Origin: an uncultured Clostridium sp.
Lineage (GTDB): Bacteria > Bacillota_A > Clostridia > TANB77 > CAG-508
Assembly: GCA_947382445.1 (NCBI GenBank)
Contig: CANCZH010000001.1
Span: 1-64,000, forward strand
Direction of reading: 5' to 3'
DNA length: 64,000 nucleotides
Position 1 is the first letter of the stretch. Each line of letters begins with the position of its first letter. Both the position numbers and the translations under genes were made by a program. Below are positions 1-9,582 of the stretch, one piece after another. Below the pieces are notes generated by a model, which did not search any database, had not been told where the DNA came from, and saw only the letters and a program-made list of their open reading frames with translations.

Positions 1-813
1 TATAGAAAAATACGTAATACTGCTAGATATATATTAGGAAATACTTATGATTTTCCTGTTAATTTACCAGTAGCTTATGATGATTTAATGGAAATTGATA
101 AATGGGCATTAATTAAACTTAATAAATTAATAAAAGATTGTACAGAAGCATATGATAAGTATGAATTCCATGAAGCTTTACAAGCAATTAATCAATTCTG
201 TGTTGCAGATATGAGTACATTTTATTTAGATATAATAAAAGATAGATTATATACTTCAAAGGCTGATTCTATTGAGAGAAGGTCTGCTCAAACTGTTATG
301 TATGAAATATTAGATGCATTAGTTAAAATATTGGCTCCTATGACTTGCTATACAGCTGAAGAAATTTGGAAAGCAATGCCACATAGAGCAGGTGAAAATG
401 TTGAGAGTGTAATGCTTACAGATTATCCTGTATATAAACCAGAATATGAAAATAAAACTCTAGAAGAAAGATGGAATAAAATAATAAAATTAAAAGAAGA
501 GGTTTCTAAGAAACTTGAAGTAGCTAGAATGGAAAAAGTTATAGGGCATTCACTTAATGCAAAAGTAACATTATATGTTTCAGAAGATAAATATGAGGAA
601 ATGTTAAATGATAGAGACTTGCTTACAGATGTATTTATTGTTTCAAAAGTAGAAATAGAGAACGATAAAAGAGAGTCTGATGTAGAAATTGGAATTAAAG
701 TTGAAGTAGCTGATGGAGAAAAATGTGAAAGATGCTGGATGTACTCAGAAACAGTTGGTAGGGACCATAATCATCCAACACTTTGTAAAAGATGTATTGA
801 CAATTTAGAATAA
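1..813 (+). CDS. ileS: Isoleucyl-tRNA synthetase, C-terminal part (5' end outside window)
   Basis: This class I synthetase charges tRNA-Ile in the cytoplasm. The reading frame is open from the first base, and codon 1 already falls in the anticodon-binding region with the typical YRKIRNTARY stretch, so about 270 C-terminal residues are present. The protein ends in the IleRS zinc finger: CERCW near residue 244 and CKRC near 263. The HIGH and KMSKS motifs lie upstream of the window. The stop at 811-813 is followed by an 82-base gap with its own promoter, so secG is probably a separate unit. Identification is secure; only the missing 5' part is uncertain. Confidence 0.95.
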   Translation, partial: YRKIRNTARYILGNTYDFPVNLPVAYDDLMEIDKWALIKLNKLIKDCTEAYDKYEFHEALQAINQFCVADMSTFYLDIIKDRLYTSKADSIERRSAQTVMYEILDALVKILAPMTCYTAEEIWKAMPHRAGENVESVMLTDYPVYKPEYENKTLEERWNKIIKLKEEVSKKLEVARMEKVIGHSLNAKVTLYVSEDKYEEMLNDRDLLTDVFIVSKVEIENDKRESDVEIGIKVEVADGEKCERCWMYSETVGRDHNHPTLCKRCIDNLE

Positions 814-828
814 AAAGTGTATAAAGTA

Positions 829-858
829 TTTACATTTATGAAAAAGATATGTTAAAAT
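829..858 (+). promoter_or_regulatory. Sigma-A-type promoter upstream of secG
   Basis: A -35 box TTTACA (829-834) and a -10 box TAAAAT (853-858) are separated by 18 bases, just after the ileS stop. A TG dinucleotide lies next to the -10. The secG start is 38 bases downstream of the -10. Confidence 0.55.
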
Positions 859-895
859 TTATACGTTATATAAAGAACGTTTGGAGGAATAATTA

Positions 896-1144
896 ATGGA
901 TTTAGTGGCAAATATATTAACAATATTGTATGTATTATGTTGTATAGTTATAGTTGTTTTAGTACTTTTACAAAAAAGTGAAAATGGTGGTGCTTCAGAA
1001 ACAATAGTTGGTTCATCTGCTAGTAACTTTTATGAGAAAAATAAAGGTAGAACAAGAGAGGGAAGATTAAAAAGATATACTATAATTTTTTCAATTTTGT
1101 TTGTTGTATTAACTATTGCACTTACAATATTCAATATGAGATAA
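896..1144 (+). CDS. secG: Preprotein translocase subunit SecG
   Basis: SecG is the small accessory subunit of the SecYEG channel in the cytoplasmic membrane. The 82-residue length is usual. Two hydrophobic helices (about residues 3-25 and 60-80) flank a glycine/serine-rich loop with the SecG-typical LLQKSENGGAS segment. The start ATG has a GGAGGA ribosome binding site about 7 bases upstream. It lies directly before rnr, the common Firmicute order secG-rnr, but a terminator hairpin separates them here. Confidence 0.93.
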   Translation: MDLVANILTILYVLCCIVIVVLVLLQKSENGGASETIVGSSASNFYEKNKGRTREGRLKRYTIIFSILFVVLTIALTIFNMR

Positions 1145-1162
1145 ATTGTAAAATATTAAATG

Positions 1163-1194
1163 GGGCAGATACTTTTTTAGTGTCGCCCTTTTTT
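1163..1194 (+). terminator. Intrinsic terminator after secG
   Basis: A GGGC...GCCC stem with one bulged A and one G-T pair surrounds a T-rich loop and is followed by TTTTTT. It lies between the secG stop and the rnr ribosome binding site, so some transcription probably reads into rnr. Confidence 0.65.
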
Positions 1195-1207
1195 ATTGGG
1201 AGAGTAT

Positions 1208-3133
1208 ATGGAAGAAAAATTAATTGGAAGTTTTATAGCACATGAAAAAGGTTTTGGATTTGTTAAACCAGAAAATCCAGAAATACAAAATGATATTTTT
1301 ATAGCTGCTAAAAATGTTAATGGAGCTTTAAATGAAGATGTTGTTGAAGTAGAGATTATTAAGGATACTGATACAAAAAGAAGTAAAGAAGGAAAAATCG
1401 TTAGAATTGTTAGAAGAGGAAAAGAAACTATTGTTGGTACTTTTCAAAAATCTAAGAATTTTGCATTTGTTGTACCTGATGATAAACGTTTCGGAAGTGA
1501 TATTTTTATTTCAAAGAAACATTTTGGAAAAGCTAGAGACAATCATAAGGTTGTTGTAAAAATAACAAAATACCCAGAGAATGGTAGAAAAGCTGAGGGC
1601 GAAATTATAGAGGTAATAGGAAATGTAAATCAAGCAGGTGTTGATATGCTTAGTATTATTAAAGAATATAAATTACCTGCTAAATTTCCAGAAGATGTTG
1701 TTGCTGAAGCTAAGTCTTTTGGTGAAAAAATAGACCCAAAAGATATAAAAAATAGAAGAGATTTACGTGATAAAATTATTTTTACAATTGATGGTGAAGA
1801 TGCAAAAGATTTAGATGATGCTGTAAGTGTAACTAAAAACGAATCTGGAAATTATTGTTTAGATGTTCATATTGCTGATGTTAGTCATTATGTTAAAGAT
1901 AGATCTAAACTAGATAGAGAAGCTAGAATAAGAGGAACTAGTGTATACATGCTTGGAAGAGTTATTCCAATGCTTCCACGTGAACTTTCAAATGGTTTAT
2001 GTAGTTTAAATGCAGGTGAAGATAGATATGCACTTTCTGTTTCTATGGAAATTGATAAAGAGGGAAGAGTAATTAGTTCTGATGTTTATAAATCTATTAT
2101 AAATGTGACTGAAAGAATGAATTATACTGATGTTCAAAAAATTATTGATGGTACAGATAATGAAGTTTTAAATAAATATGAAAAATATATTAGTGATTTT
2201 AAACTAATGGAGGAATTAGCTATAATTTTAAAGAAAAAAAGAATTGCTAATGGTTATTTAAATTTAGATGTTCCAGAGAGTAAGATAACTTTAGATAATG
2301 TTACTGGAAAATGTATTGATGTGAGAAGATATGAGACAAGTTTTTCTAATGAAATTATAGAACAATTTATGCTTATTGCTAATGAGACTATTGCAGAAAG
2401 ATTTTATTGGCTTGAAGTTCCTTTTATTTATAGAGTTCATGAGGAACCTGATATTGATAAAGTAAAAGAATTGAATAAATTTTTATATAATTTAGACTAT
2501 AAAATCCATATTAGTCAAGATACTGTACATTCTTCTGCTTTTGCAAAGGTTTTAGAAGAAGTTAAGGGAAAGCCAGAAGAGAAAGTTATTTCAAACTTGA
2601 TTTTAAGAACTCTTAAAGTTGCTAAATATGATAGTGAGAATTTAGGACATTTTGGTATTGCTGGTAAGTATTACTGTCATTTTACTTCACCTATTAGAAG
2701 ATATCCTGATTTATTTATTCACAGAGTTATTTCAGAATATTTTACAAGTAGCGAAAAACAAAAAGCTAGATTTGCCGAAAAAGCTCCTAAATATGCTATG
2801 AACTCTTCTGAAAGAGAAAAGGTAGCTACTAAGGCGGAGAGAGAAGCTGAAAGTATGAAGAAAGCTGAGTTTATGGAAGATAAAATAGGAGAGGAATATG
2901 ATGGAATTATTTCTTCTGTTACGAACTTTGGTATTTTTGTACAATTAGAGAATACAATAGAGGGATTGATTAGATTTCAGGATTTGGGTAATGAATATTT
3001 TATTTATAATGAATCAAATAAAACTTTAACTGGGGAAAAATCAAACAAAGTTTATAGAATAGGTGATAAGATAAAAATTAAAGTAATAAAAGCCAGTAAA
3101 GATGCTCGTGAAATTGATTTTAAGGCAATTTAG
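1208..3133 (+). CDS. rnr: Ribonuclease R (RNB-family 3'-5' exoribonuclease)
   Basis: RNase R degrades structured RNA from the 3' end and helps in rRNA and tmRNA quality control. The 641-residue chain has N-terminal OB/cold-shock domains (about 1-140), the RNB catalytic domain and a C-terminal S1 domain (about 560-640). The metal-binding motif DAKDLDDAVSV lies near residue 197. A TTG 12 bases upstream is in frame, but ATG 1208 is preferred because GGGAG lies at 1198-1202. It is somewhat shorter than the E. coli enzyme and lacks its long lysine-rich tail. The gene contains CGG only out of phase (TTC GGA, GCG GAG) and is intact. Confidence 0.95.
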   Translation: MEEKLIGSFIAHEKGFGFVKPENPEIQNDIFIAAKNVNGALNEDVVEVEIIKDTDTKRSKEGKIVRIVRRGKETIVGTFQKSKNFAFVVPDDKRFGSDIFISKKHFGKARDNHKVVVKITKYPENGRKAEGEIIEVIGNVNQAGVDMLSIIKEYKLPAKFPEDVVAEAKSFGEKIDPKDIKNRRDLRDKIIFTIDGEDAKDLDDAVSVTKNESGNYCLDVHIADVSHYVKDRSKLDREARIRGTSVYMLGRVIPMLPRELSNGLCSLNAGEDRYALSVSMEIDKEGRVISSDVYKSIINVTERMNYTDVQKIIDGTDNEVLNKYEKYISDFKLMEELAIILKKKRIANGYLNLDVPESKITLDNVTGKCIDVRRYETSFSNEIIEQFMLIANETIAERFYWLEVPFIYRVHEEPDIDKVKELNKFLYNLDYKIHISQDTVHSSAFAKVLEEVKGKPEEKVISNLILRTLKVAKYDSENLGHFGIAGKYYCHFTSPIRRYPDLFIHRVISEYFTSSEKQKARFAEKAPKYAMNSSEREKVATKAEREAESMKKAEFMEDKIGEEYDGIISSVTNFGIFVQLENTIEGLIRFQDLGNEYFIYNESNKTLTGEKSNKVYRIGDKIKIKVIKASKDAREIDFKAI

Positions 3134-3239
3134 AAACAATTGTAATTATCATTTTAAAAATCTTAAAACTTTATTAAAACTCTTTATATTTATATTTTTT
3201 TATAATATAATATGTGTGATTTGATAGAAGGAGGAAAAT

Positions 3240-5915
3240 ATGGAGAAAAAAGGTATAGGTAATGGAAAAAAGTTATTAACTAATTCCACATCTAGAAATA
3301 ATAGAACTAATAAAACAACTTCTAAAAAAAATAGTACGAAAATAAGTTCAGAAACTAGAAAAATTTCTACTGTTTCTGATGAAACTAAAAAATATAAAAT
3401 TGATGATAAGGATGTAAATAATAATAAAAATAAATCAGTAAAAAATAATAAAACAAAGAAAGCAAAGGCTTGGAATATTGTAAAGAAAATTTTAATAGCA
3501 CTCTTTATATTAGGAATTTTGGCTGGTTTGATTTTGGCTGGAATTGTAGCAGGAATATTCTTTGGATTTTTTGGGGATGATTTTAAAATGACCAAAGAAG
3601 ATTTGGTTATTCCTTTTAGTAACTCAGAAGTTTATGATGCTGATGGAAATTTGATTTGTACATTAAATGGTACTGAACAAAGAAAAATAGTATCTTTGGA
3701 TCAAATGCCAAAGTATTTACCTAAGGCATATGTTGCAATTGAAGATGAAAGATTTTATGAACATTCTGGTGTTGATATAAAAAGAACTGGTGCTGCAACA
3801 ATTACATATCTTTTACATAGAGGAAATTCATCTTTTGGAGGAAGTTCAATTACACAACAGTTAATTAAAAATATAACTAAAGAAGATGAAGATTCAGCTC
3901 TTAGAAAAGTAAAAGAAATGGCAAGAGCTATTCAAGTTGAAAAAGAAATTTCTAAAGATAATATTTTGGAATTATATTTGAATGTTATATTTGTTGGAGG
4001 AAATAATATAAATGGTGTTGCTCTTGGTGCACAATATTATTTTAATAAAGATGTTTCAACATTAGATTTAGCAGAGTGTGCATTCTTAGCTGGTATAAAC
4101 CACACACCTAATTCATATAATCCTTTTAATGGAACAGAAGAACAAAAAACGAAAAATATTGAAAGTGGTAGATCTAGAACTAAAACTGTATTAAAGAAAA
4201 TGCTAGAACTTGGATATGTGAGTCAAGAAGATTATAATAATGCGATAGCAAAAGTGGATAATGGATTAACATTTGAGCAGGGAATTTTAACTTCTGGTAT
4301 TGTATATAATGATCATGTAGAATTAGCAATTGATCAAATTGTTAAACAACTAATGGATGAAAAAGGCATGGATAGAAATATGGCTGAAACTGTTGTATAT
4401 GGTGGTGGATATAAAATTTATACTACACAAGTAACAAATGTTCAGAATATTTTAGAAACTGAAATGTCTGAAACTAAATATGTAGAAAAAGGAGCTATTA
4501 AAAATGGCGTTTTAGTAAACCCAGAAAATGCACAATCTCAAAGTGCAATGGTTATTATTGATCATACAACTGGTAAGGTTGTTGCTTGTAAAGGTAGACT
4601 TGGAGCTAAGACAGTAAATGGAGATTTAAATAGAGTAAATTCACCAAGGCAAGTTGGATCTGCAATGAAACCATTATCTGTAATTGCTCCTGCTGTTCAA
4701 GAAAATGTTATAAATCCTGAATCTACATATGTAGATGAATCAATTAATGACTGGTATGGAGCACCTGTTAAAAACCATTATGCTGGTTTTCACGGAACTC
4801 AAACAGTTAGAGCAGCAATAAGAGAATCTGGAAATATTATTCCAATAAAAATATTAAGAGATACAGGAGTATTAAAATCAATTGAATACTTAAATAAGAT
4901 GGGGTTAACAGGATTAGAAAACTTTGGAGAGAAATCATATTCTTTAGCATTAGGTGCAAAAGAATATTCAACATTACAAATTGCAGCTGGTTATGCAACA
5001 ATTGCTAATGATGGTAAATATATTGAACCAACATTTTATAGTAAAGTTACTGATGCACAAGGAAATACTATAATAGAGCCACATCAAAAAAATGAGCAAG
5101 TATTTGGTAAATCAGAATCTTATGTTATAAAAAGTATAGTAATGGAGCCTACTAAGTCAGGAGGTACAGCTACATATTGTAATAAAGGTATGAATGGATT
5201 TGATATTTGTGCTAAAACTGGTACAGCAGATAATAGTAAAGATAGATGGCTTTGCGAATTTACTACATATTATACTGCTGCATGCTGGTATGGATATGAT
5301 ACACCAGAAACAGTACGTAATAGTGGAAATCCAGCTGGGCAAATATGTTCTGCTGTAATGAGAAAGATACATAGTGGATTAACACCAACAAGATTTACAA
5401 AACCAGATGATATAACTACTGCAACAGTATGTTCAAGAACAAATAAATTACCAAGTGAGGGATGTCCAACAGTAACTGGAATGTTTGTAAAATCTAGAAT
5501 ACCAACAACACGTTGTAATGTGAAACACAATATGTCAGCTGTTAAAATATGTGAAGAGACTGGATTATTGGCTATTGAAGGTGCATGTCCAAAAGTAAAA
5601 TCAAAAGTATATGAAGAAGGTGAAGAACTTCCAAAAGAATATTGTAATGTACATAAAAAGCCAGAGGAGACACCAAACCAAGAACCAAGTGTATCACCAA
5701 GTCCTTCAACAAGTACAAAACCAAGTGTACCACCAAGTCCTTCAACAAGCACAAAGCCAAGTACGTCACCAAGTCCTTCAACAAGCACAAAGCCAAGTAC
5801 ATCGCCAAGTCCTTCAACGAGTACAAAACCAAGTACATCACCAAGTCCTTCAACAAGTACGAAACCAAGTGTATCACCAAGTCCTTCTAATTCACCAACG
5901 ACTCCTAGAGAATAA
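3240..5915 (+). CDS. ponA: Class A penicillin-binding protein (bifunctional peptidoglycan synthase)
   Basis: This membrane-anchored enzyme polymerises lipid II and crosslinks the peptides. It has a Lys/Asn-rich cytoplasmic head (1-78), one transmembrane helix (about 85-112), a GT51 glycosyltransferase domain (EDERFYEHSGVD near 167, GGSSITQQLIKN near 200) and a transpeptidase domain with SAMK (about 474), SGN (about 531) and KTG (about 658). A cysteine-containing region follows, then a Pro/Ser/Thr repeat tail at 816-887. The start ATG follows GGAGG. A TATAAT at 3201-3206 may be its -10, but I see no clear -35. At 891 residues it is a typical clostridial length. The tail is probably a flexible wall-spanning stalk. 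Confidence 0.95.
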   Translation: MEKKGIGNGKKLLTNSTSRNNRTNKTTSKKNSTKISSETRKISTVSDETKKYKIDDKDVNNNKNKSVKNNKTKKAKAWNIVKKILIALFILGILAGLILAGIVAGIFFGFFGDDFKMTKEDLVIPFSNSEVYDADGNLICTLNGTEQRKIVSLDQMPKYLPKAYVAIEDERFYEHSGVDIKRTGAATITYLLHRGNSSFGGSSITQQLIKNITKEDEDSALRKVKEMARAIQVEKEISKDNILELYLNVIFVGGNNINGVALGAQYYFNKDVSTLDLAECAFLAGINHTPNSYNPFNGTEEQKTKNIESGRSRTKTVLKKMLELGYVSQEDYNNAIAKVDNGLTFEQGILTSGIVYNDHVELAIDQIVKQLMDEKGMDRNMAETVVYGGGYKIYTTQVTNVQNILETEMSETKYVEKGAIKNGVLVNPENAQSQSAMVIIDHTTGKVVACKGRLGAKTVNGDLNRVNSPRQVGSAMKPLSVIAPAVQENVINPESTYVDESINDWYGAPVKNHYAGFHGTQTVRAAIRESGNIIPIKILRDTGVLKSIEYLNKMGLTGLENFGEKSYSLALGAKEYSTLQIAAGYATIANDGKYIEPTFYSKVTDAQGNTIIEPHQKNEQVFGKSESYVIKSIVMEPTKSGGTATYCNKGMNGFDICAKTGTADNSKDRWLCEFTTYYTAACWYGYDTPETVRNSGNPAGQICSAVMRKIHSGLTPTRFTKPDDITTATVCSRTNKLPSEGCPTVTGMFVKSRIPTTRCNVKHNMSAVKICEETGLLAIEGACPKVKSKVYEEGEELPKEYCNVHKKPEETPNQEPSVSPSPSTSTKPSVPPSPSTSTKPSTSPSPSTSTKPSTSPSPSTSTKPSTSPSPSTSTKPSVSPSPSNSPTTPRE
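5685..5900 (+). repeat. 36-bp tandem repeat coding a Pro/Ser/Thr tail
   Basis: Five full copies and one partial copy of a 36-base unit encode PSxSPSPSTSTK in the PBP frame. Copies differ mainly at synonymous third positions and at Val/Thr/Pro in the third residue. It lies at the C-terminus of the PBP gene. Long open frames on the other strand here are by-products of the repeat. Confidence 0.9.
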
Positions 5916-5943
5916 TGGGACAATTTTAAAGAAAGGAAAATTG

Positions 5944-5970
5944 AATAACAAGGATTGTATCTTTGTTATT
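5944..5970 (+). promoter_or_regulatory. Hairpin between the cysS Shine-Dalgarno and start codon
   Basis: AATAACAAGG (5944-5953) pairs with CTTTGTTATT (5961-5970), ten pairs with one G-T, around a 7-base loop. The only good ribosome binding site, AAAGGA at 5932-5937, lies upstream of the hairpin. If folded, the distance from AAAGGA to ATG 5972 drops to about 7 bases. This could create the start site or regulate it. No T-run follows, so it is not a terminator. Confidence 0.5.
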
Positions 5971-5971
5971 C

Positions 5972-7363
5972 ATGGAATTTATTATGGAATTAAAACTATA
6001 TAATACATTATCAAGAAAAAAAGAAGTATTTAAATCAATTGACGAAAGACAAGTTAGAATGTATAGTTGCGGTCCAACAGTTTATTATTTTGCACATATT
6101 GGAAATTTACGTACATATTTATTTATGGATAATTTAAGACGTGTTCTAAAATATAATGGATATGAGTTAATGCATGCAATGAATATAACTGATGTAGGTC
6201 ATTTAGAGTCTGACGCAGATGAAGGTGAAGATAAAATGGCTAAAGCTGCAAGAAGAGAAAATAAAGACCCATATGAAATAGCTAAATTTTATACAGAAAA
6301 ATTTATGGTTGATTTAGATAAATTAAATATAGAAAAGCCAGAAATAATTTGTAAGGCAACTGAGCATATAAAAGAAATGGAAGAATATGTTCAAAAAATT
6401 ATAGAAAATGGATATGCCTATGAAACAAAAGATACAATTTATTTTGATACTTCTAAACTTGATAAATATGGGGTATTATCTAATATAAATATTGATGAAC
6501 AAAAAGCAGGAGCAAGAGTAGAATTTGATACAGAAAAGAAAAATGTTACAGATTTTGCTCTTTGGATTAAAGCTCCTGAAAGTCATATTATGAAATGGGA
6601 TACTTTCTGGGGAAAATGCTATCCAGGATGGCATATTGAATGTTCTGCTATGGGAAAGAAATACCTAGGAGAACATTTTGATATACATACTGGTGGAATT
6701 GACCATATTCCAATTCATCATGAAAATGAAATAGCACAAAGCAAGGGGTATTCAGGACAAATACCAGCTAACTTTTGGATGCATTCTGAATTCTTACTAA
6801 TAGATGGTGGAAAAATGTCTAAAAGTTTAAATAATGTTTATACTATTTCTGACTTAGAAGCTAAAGGATTTACTGCTATGGATTATAGAATGTTTAACTT
6901 TACTTCTCATTATAGAAATAAACTTAATTTTACTTGGGATTCGTTAGAGTCTGCAAAAATTTCTTTGGCTAGATTAAAAGAGAGTTATAAAAAACAACTT
7001 TTGGGAACTGAAGATGTAGAAGAAAGTATAATTGAAGGATATAAAACAAGATTTAATGAAGCAATTAATGATGATTTAAATATGCCACAAGCAATGAGTG
7101 TTGTTTGGGAAGTTGCTAAAAATCCTATTAAGTCACCTAAGTTTGCTAAGCTTTTACTTAAATTTGATGAAGTTTTAGGTTTTAAATTAGGCGAAGAAGA
7201 AAAAATACAATTGCCAGAAGAAATACAAAAAATTGTAGAAGAAAGAAAAATTGCAAGAGAAAATAAGGATTGGGCTAAGTCTGATGAGCTTAGGAATCTT
7301 TTGAATGAAAAGGGGTATAGTGTAAAAGATACTAAAGATGAAATGATTATAAAAAAACAATGA
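5972..7363 (+). CDS. cysS: Cysteinyl-tRNA synthetase
   Basis: This class Ia synthetase charges tRNA-Cys. The zinc and HIGH regions are seen in the order YSCGPTVYYFAHIGN, GWHIECSAMG, GGIDHIPIHHENE and GKMSKSLNN (about residue 280). It is 463 residues from ATG 5972. The conserved N-terminus MELKLYNTLSRKK begins at ATG 5984, which has no ribosome binding site. ATG 5972 is chosen because a hairpin would place AAAGGA about 7 bases from it. A TTG-initiated 20-codon frame (5941-6003) overlaps the start and could be a leader peptide, though it has only one Cys codon. I see no T-box upstream. Confidence 0.93.
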   Translation: MEFIMELKLYNTLSRKKEVFKSIDERQVRMYSCGPTVYYFAHIGNLRTYLFMDNLRRVLKYNGYELMHAMNITDVGHLESDADEGEDKMAKAARRENKDPYEIAKFYTEKFMVDLDKLNIEKPEIICKATEHIKEMEEYVQKIIENGYAYETKDTIYFDTSKLDKYGVLSNINIDEQKAGARVEFDTEKKNVTDFALWIKAPESHIMKWDTFWGKCYPGWHIECSAMGKKYLGEHFDIHTGGIDHIPIHHENEIAQSKGYSGQIPANFWMHSEFLLIDGGKMSKSLNNVYTISDLEAKGFTAMDYRMFNFTSHYRNKLNFTWDSLESAKISLARLKESYKKQLLGTEDVEESIIEGYKTRFNEAINDDLNMPQAMSVVWEVAKNPIKSPKFAKLLLKFDEVLGFKLGEEEKIQLPEEIQKIVEERKIARENKDWAKSDELRNLLNEKGYSVKDTKDEMIIKKQ

Positions 7364-7411
7364 GTGTAAATATTTAAAATAAAAAGTATTTAATTGAAAG
7401 GGTAAATTAAA

Positions 7412-8473
7412 ATGAGGTTTGTAACAAAAGAAACAGAACAAGAATATACAGAATTTTTAGAAAGTCATGAACGCTGTAATTTTCAACAGTCTTTAGAATG
7501 GGGAAAAGTTAAATCTAATTGGATTCGTGAAGTTGTCTTAGCAGAAGATGAAAATAAAAAAATAATTGGTTCAATATGTATATTAATTAGAAAAATACCT
7601 ATTTTTGGAAATATGATGTATTCATCTCGTGGACCAGTTTGCAATATTCATGATAAAGCTGTTTTAGAACAATTAACAGAAGGTGTTAGAGAAATTGCTA
7701 AAAAATATAATGCTTTTGTTTTTAGAATGGAACCTGATATAAAAAAAGATGATAAAGAATTTAGAAAAATAGTCGAAGAAATTGGATATAAAGTAAAAGA
7801 TGATGCAAAAGATTTTAAAGATGAGATACAACCTCGTTTTGTTTTCAGACTAGATATTAAAGATAAAACAGAAGAAGAAATTTTAAGTAATTGTCATCAA
7901 AAGACTAGATATAATATTCGTTTAGCAACTAAAAAAGGTGTTGTTATTAAAGAGGGAACAAGAGAAGACTTAAAAGATTTTCATAAAATAATGATTGAAA
8001 CAGGAAGTAGAGATGGTTTTATAATACGTCCTTTAGAATATTTTGAAAAAATGTATGATGAACTTGCTCCAAAACATATGAAATTACTTATGGCGTATCA
8101 TGAAGATAAGCCTATATCAGGTATAATTCCTATAATGTATGGAAATAAAACATGGTATTTATATGGAGCTAGTAGTAATGAACATAGAAATTTAATGCCA
8201 AATTATTTACTTCAATGGGAAATGATTAAACAAGCTATACAAAATAAATGTGATGTATATGATTTCAGAGGAGTATCTGGTGTTGTTGATGAAACTCATC
8301 CACAATATGGATTATATAGATTTAAAAAAGGTTTTGGAGCTGAGTTTACTGAATTTATAGGAGAAGTTTATTTACCATTTAAACCTTTAACTAATAGACT
8401 ATATAAATTTTCAGAAAAAACTTTTAGAACTTTAAGAAATTTTAAAAGAAAATTAACAGAATCTAAAAAATAA
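7412..8473 (+). CDS. FemABX-family peptidoglycan bridge aminoacyltransferase
   Basis: This family uses aminoacyl-tRNA to add amino acids to the lipid II stem peptide at the cytoplasmic membrane. The 353-residue protein has the twin GNAT-like fold pattern of FemX/MurM proteins: WGKVKSNW near 30, SSRGP near 71, the NIRLATKKG segment near 170 and YDFRGVSG near 285. I see no clear coiled-coil insertion. It lies between cysS and alr, which fits peptidoglycan precursor synthesis. The amino acid it adds cannot be read from sequence. Confidence 0.85.
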   Translation: MRFVTKETEQEYTEFLESHERCNFQQSLEWGKVKSNWIREVVLAEDENKKIIGSICILIRKIPIFGNMMYSSRGPVCNIHDKAVLEQLTEGVREIAKKYNAFVFRMEPDIKKDDKEFRKIVEEIGYKVKDDAKDFKDEIQPRFVFRLDIKDKTEEEILSNCHQKTRYNIRLATKKGVVIKEGTREDLKDFHKIMIETGSRDGFIIRPLEYFEKMYDELAPKHMKLLMAYHEDKPISGIIPIMYGNKTWYLYGASSNEHRNLMPNYLLQWEMIKQAIQNKCDVYDFRGVSGVVDETHPQYGLYRFKKGFGAEFTEFIGEVYLPFKPLTNRLYKFSEKTFRTLRNFKRKLTESKK

Positions 8474-8487
8474 GAAAGGATTTTATT

Positions 8488-9582
8488 TTGAAAGTATTAG
8501 AAATAAACCTTGAAGACTTGGAGCATAATATAAATATAATAAAGATGAGAGCAAAAGATTCAAAAATTATAGCTGTTGTAAAAGGAAATGCTTATGGACT
8601 TGGAGTAAAACAGTTTTCAGAATTATTAATGAAAAATGGAATTAATTATTTTGCAGTTTCTTCTGTTTGTGAGGCTATAGAATTGAAGAATAATTTAGAA
8701 AACTCAAATGTTATATGTTTAGAAGCAACTTCAAATGAGCAGGAATTAGAAGAATTGTTAGAAAAAGACATAGTTATAACTATTGGAAATTACGAGGTCT
8801 CAAAAGTCTTAAATAAAATTGCTAAATCTAAAAATAAAAAAGCTCGAGTTCATTTAAAAATAGATACAGGTTTTGCAAGATATGGATTCAAATATAATGA
8901 TACAGATACTATTTTAAAAACAATTAAGGAAAGTACAAGCATTTTTATAGAAGGAGTTTTTTCACATTTTTCTTATGCATATTCTGAAAAGGAAGATTAT
9001 ACAAGACTACAATATAATAGATTTTTAGAAGTTAAGAAAATTTTAGAAGAAAATGATGTACAAGTATCTATGTATCATATTTGTAATTCTTCTGCGTTTT
9101 TGAAATATGATGATATGTTTATGGATGCTGTTAGAATTGGTTCAGCTTTTTTAGGTAGAATATCTGTGAAAAATAGTGTTGGACTAAAGAAAATTGGGGT
9201 GTTTAAGTCTAATATTGTTGAAATTAGAGATTTGCAGAAAAATACACCAATAGGATATTCAAATTCTGAAATTACTAAAAAAGAGACAAAAATAGCGGTT
9301 ATTCCTGTTGGATATGCAGATGGATTTAATGTTGGTGTTAAAAATGATACTTTTAAATTTATTGATAAATTAAGAATTTTAAAAAATAGTTTACTATCTT
9401 TTTTTAAAGATGATAGAATATATGTATTAATAAATGGAAAAAAATATCCTGTAATTGGAAAAGTTGGAATGAATCATATAACTGTTGATATTACAGGTGA
9501 GAAAATAGAATTAAATACTGAAGTTGAATTACAGATTTCTCCTGTTTTTGTTAGTAGTAATATAAGAAGGGAATATGTATAA
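8488..9582 (+). CDS. alr: Alanine racemase
   Basis: This PLP enzyme interconverts L- and D-alanine for peptidoglycan. The PLP lysine is Lys32 in AVVKGNAYGLG. The C-terminal catalytic tyrosine lies in PVGYADGF near 273, and GKVGMNHITVDI near 330 matches the conserved IGRVxMDQ block with unusual Gly and Asn substitutions. The start is TTG with GAAAGGA upstream. It is 364 residues, usual length. The next gene begins immediately after its stop, so the two are probably translationally coupled. Confidence 0.92.
   Translation: MKVLEINLEDLEHNINIIKMRAKDSKIIAVVKGNAYGLGVKQFSELLMKNGINYFAVSSVCEAIELKNNLENSNVICLEATSNEQELEELLEKDIVITIGNYEVSKVLNKIAKSKNKKARVHLKIDTGFARYGFKYNDTDTILKTIKESTSIFIEGVFSHFSYAYSEKEDYTRLQYNRFLEVKKILEENDVQVSMYHICNSSAFLKYDDMFMDAVRIGSAFLGRISVKNSVGLKKIGVFKSNIVEIRDLQKNTPIGYSNSEITKKETKIAVIPVGYADGFNVGVKNDTFKFIDKLRILKNSLLSFFKDDRIYVLINGKKYPVIGKVGMNHITVDITGEKIELNTEVELQISPVFVSSNIRREYV

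Noticed and set aside
5685..5900. 36-base repeats as a CRISPR array
   Set aside because: The copies are contiguous without spacers and are in frame in the PBP gene.
5270..5923. Long open frames on the minus strand under the PBP tail
   Set aside because: They result from the repeat and the low stop density of its complement; no ribosome binding site or protein motif supports them.
5941..6003. 20-codon leader peptide gene before cysS
   Set aside because: Spacing from AAAGGA to the TTG is only 3 bases and it has a single Cys codon, so it is not listed as a gene.
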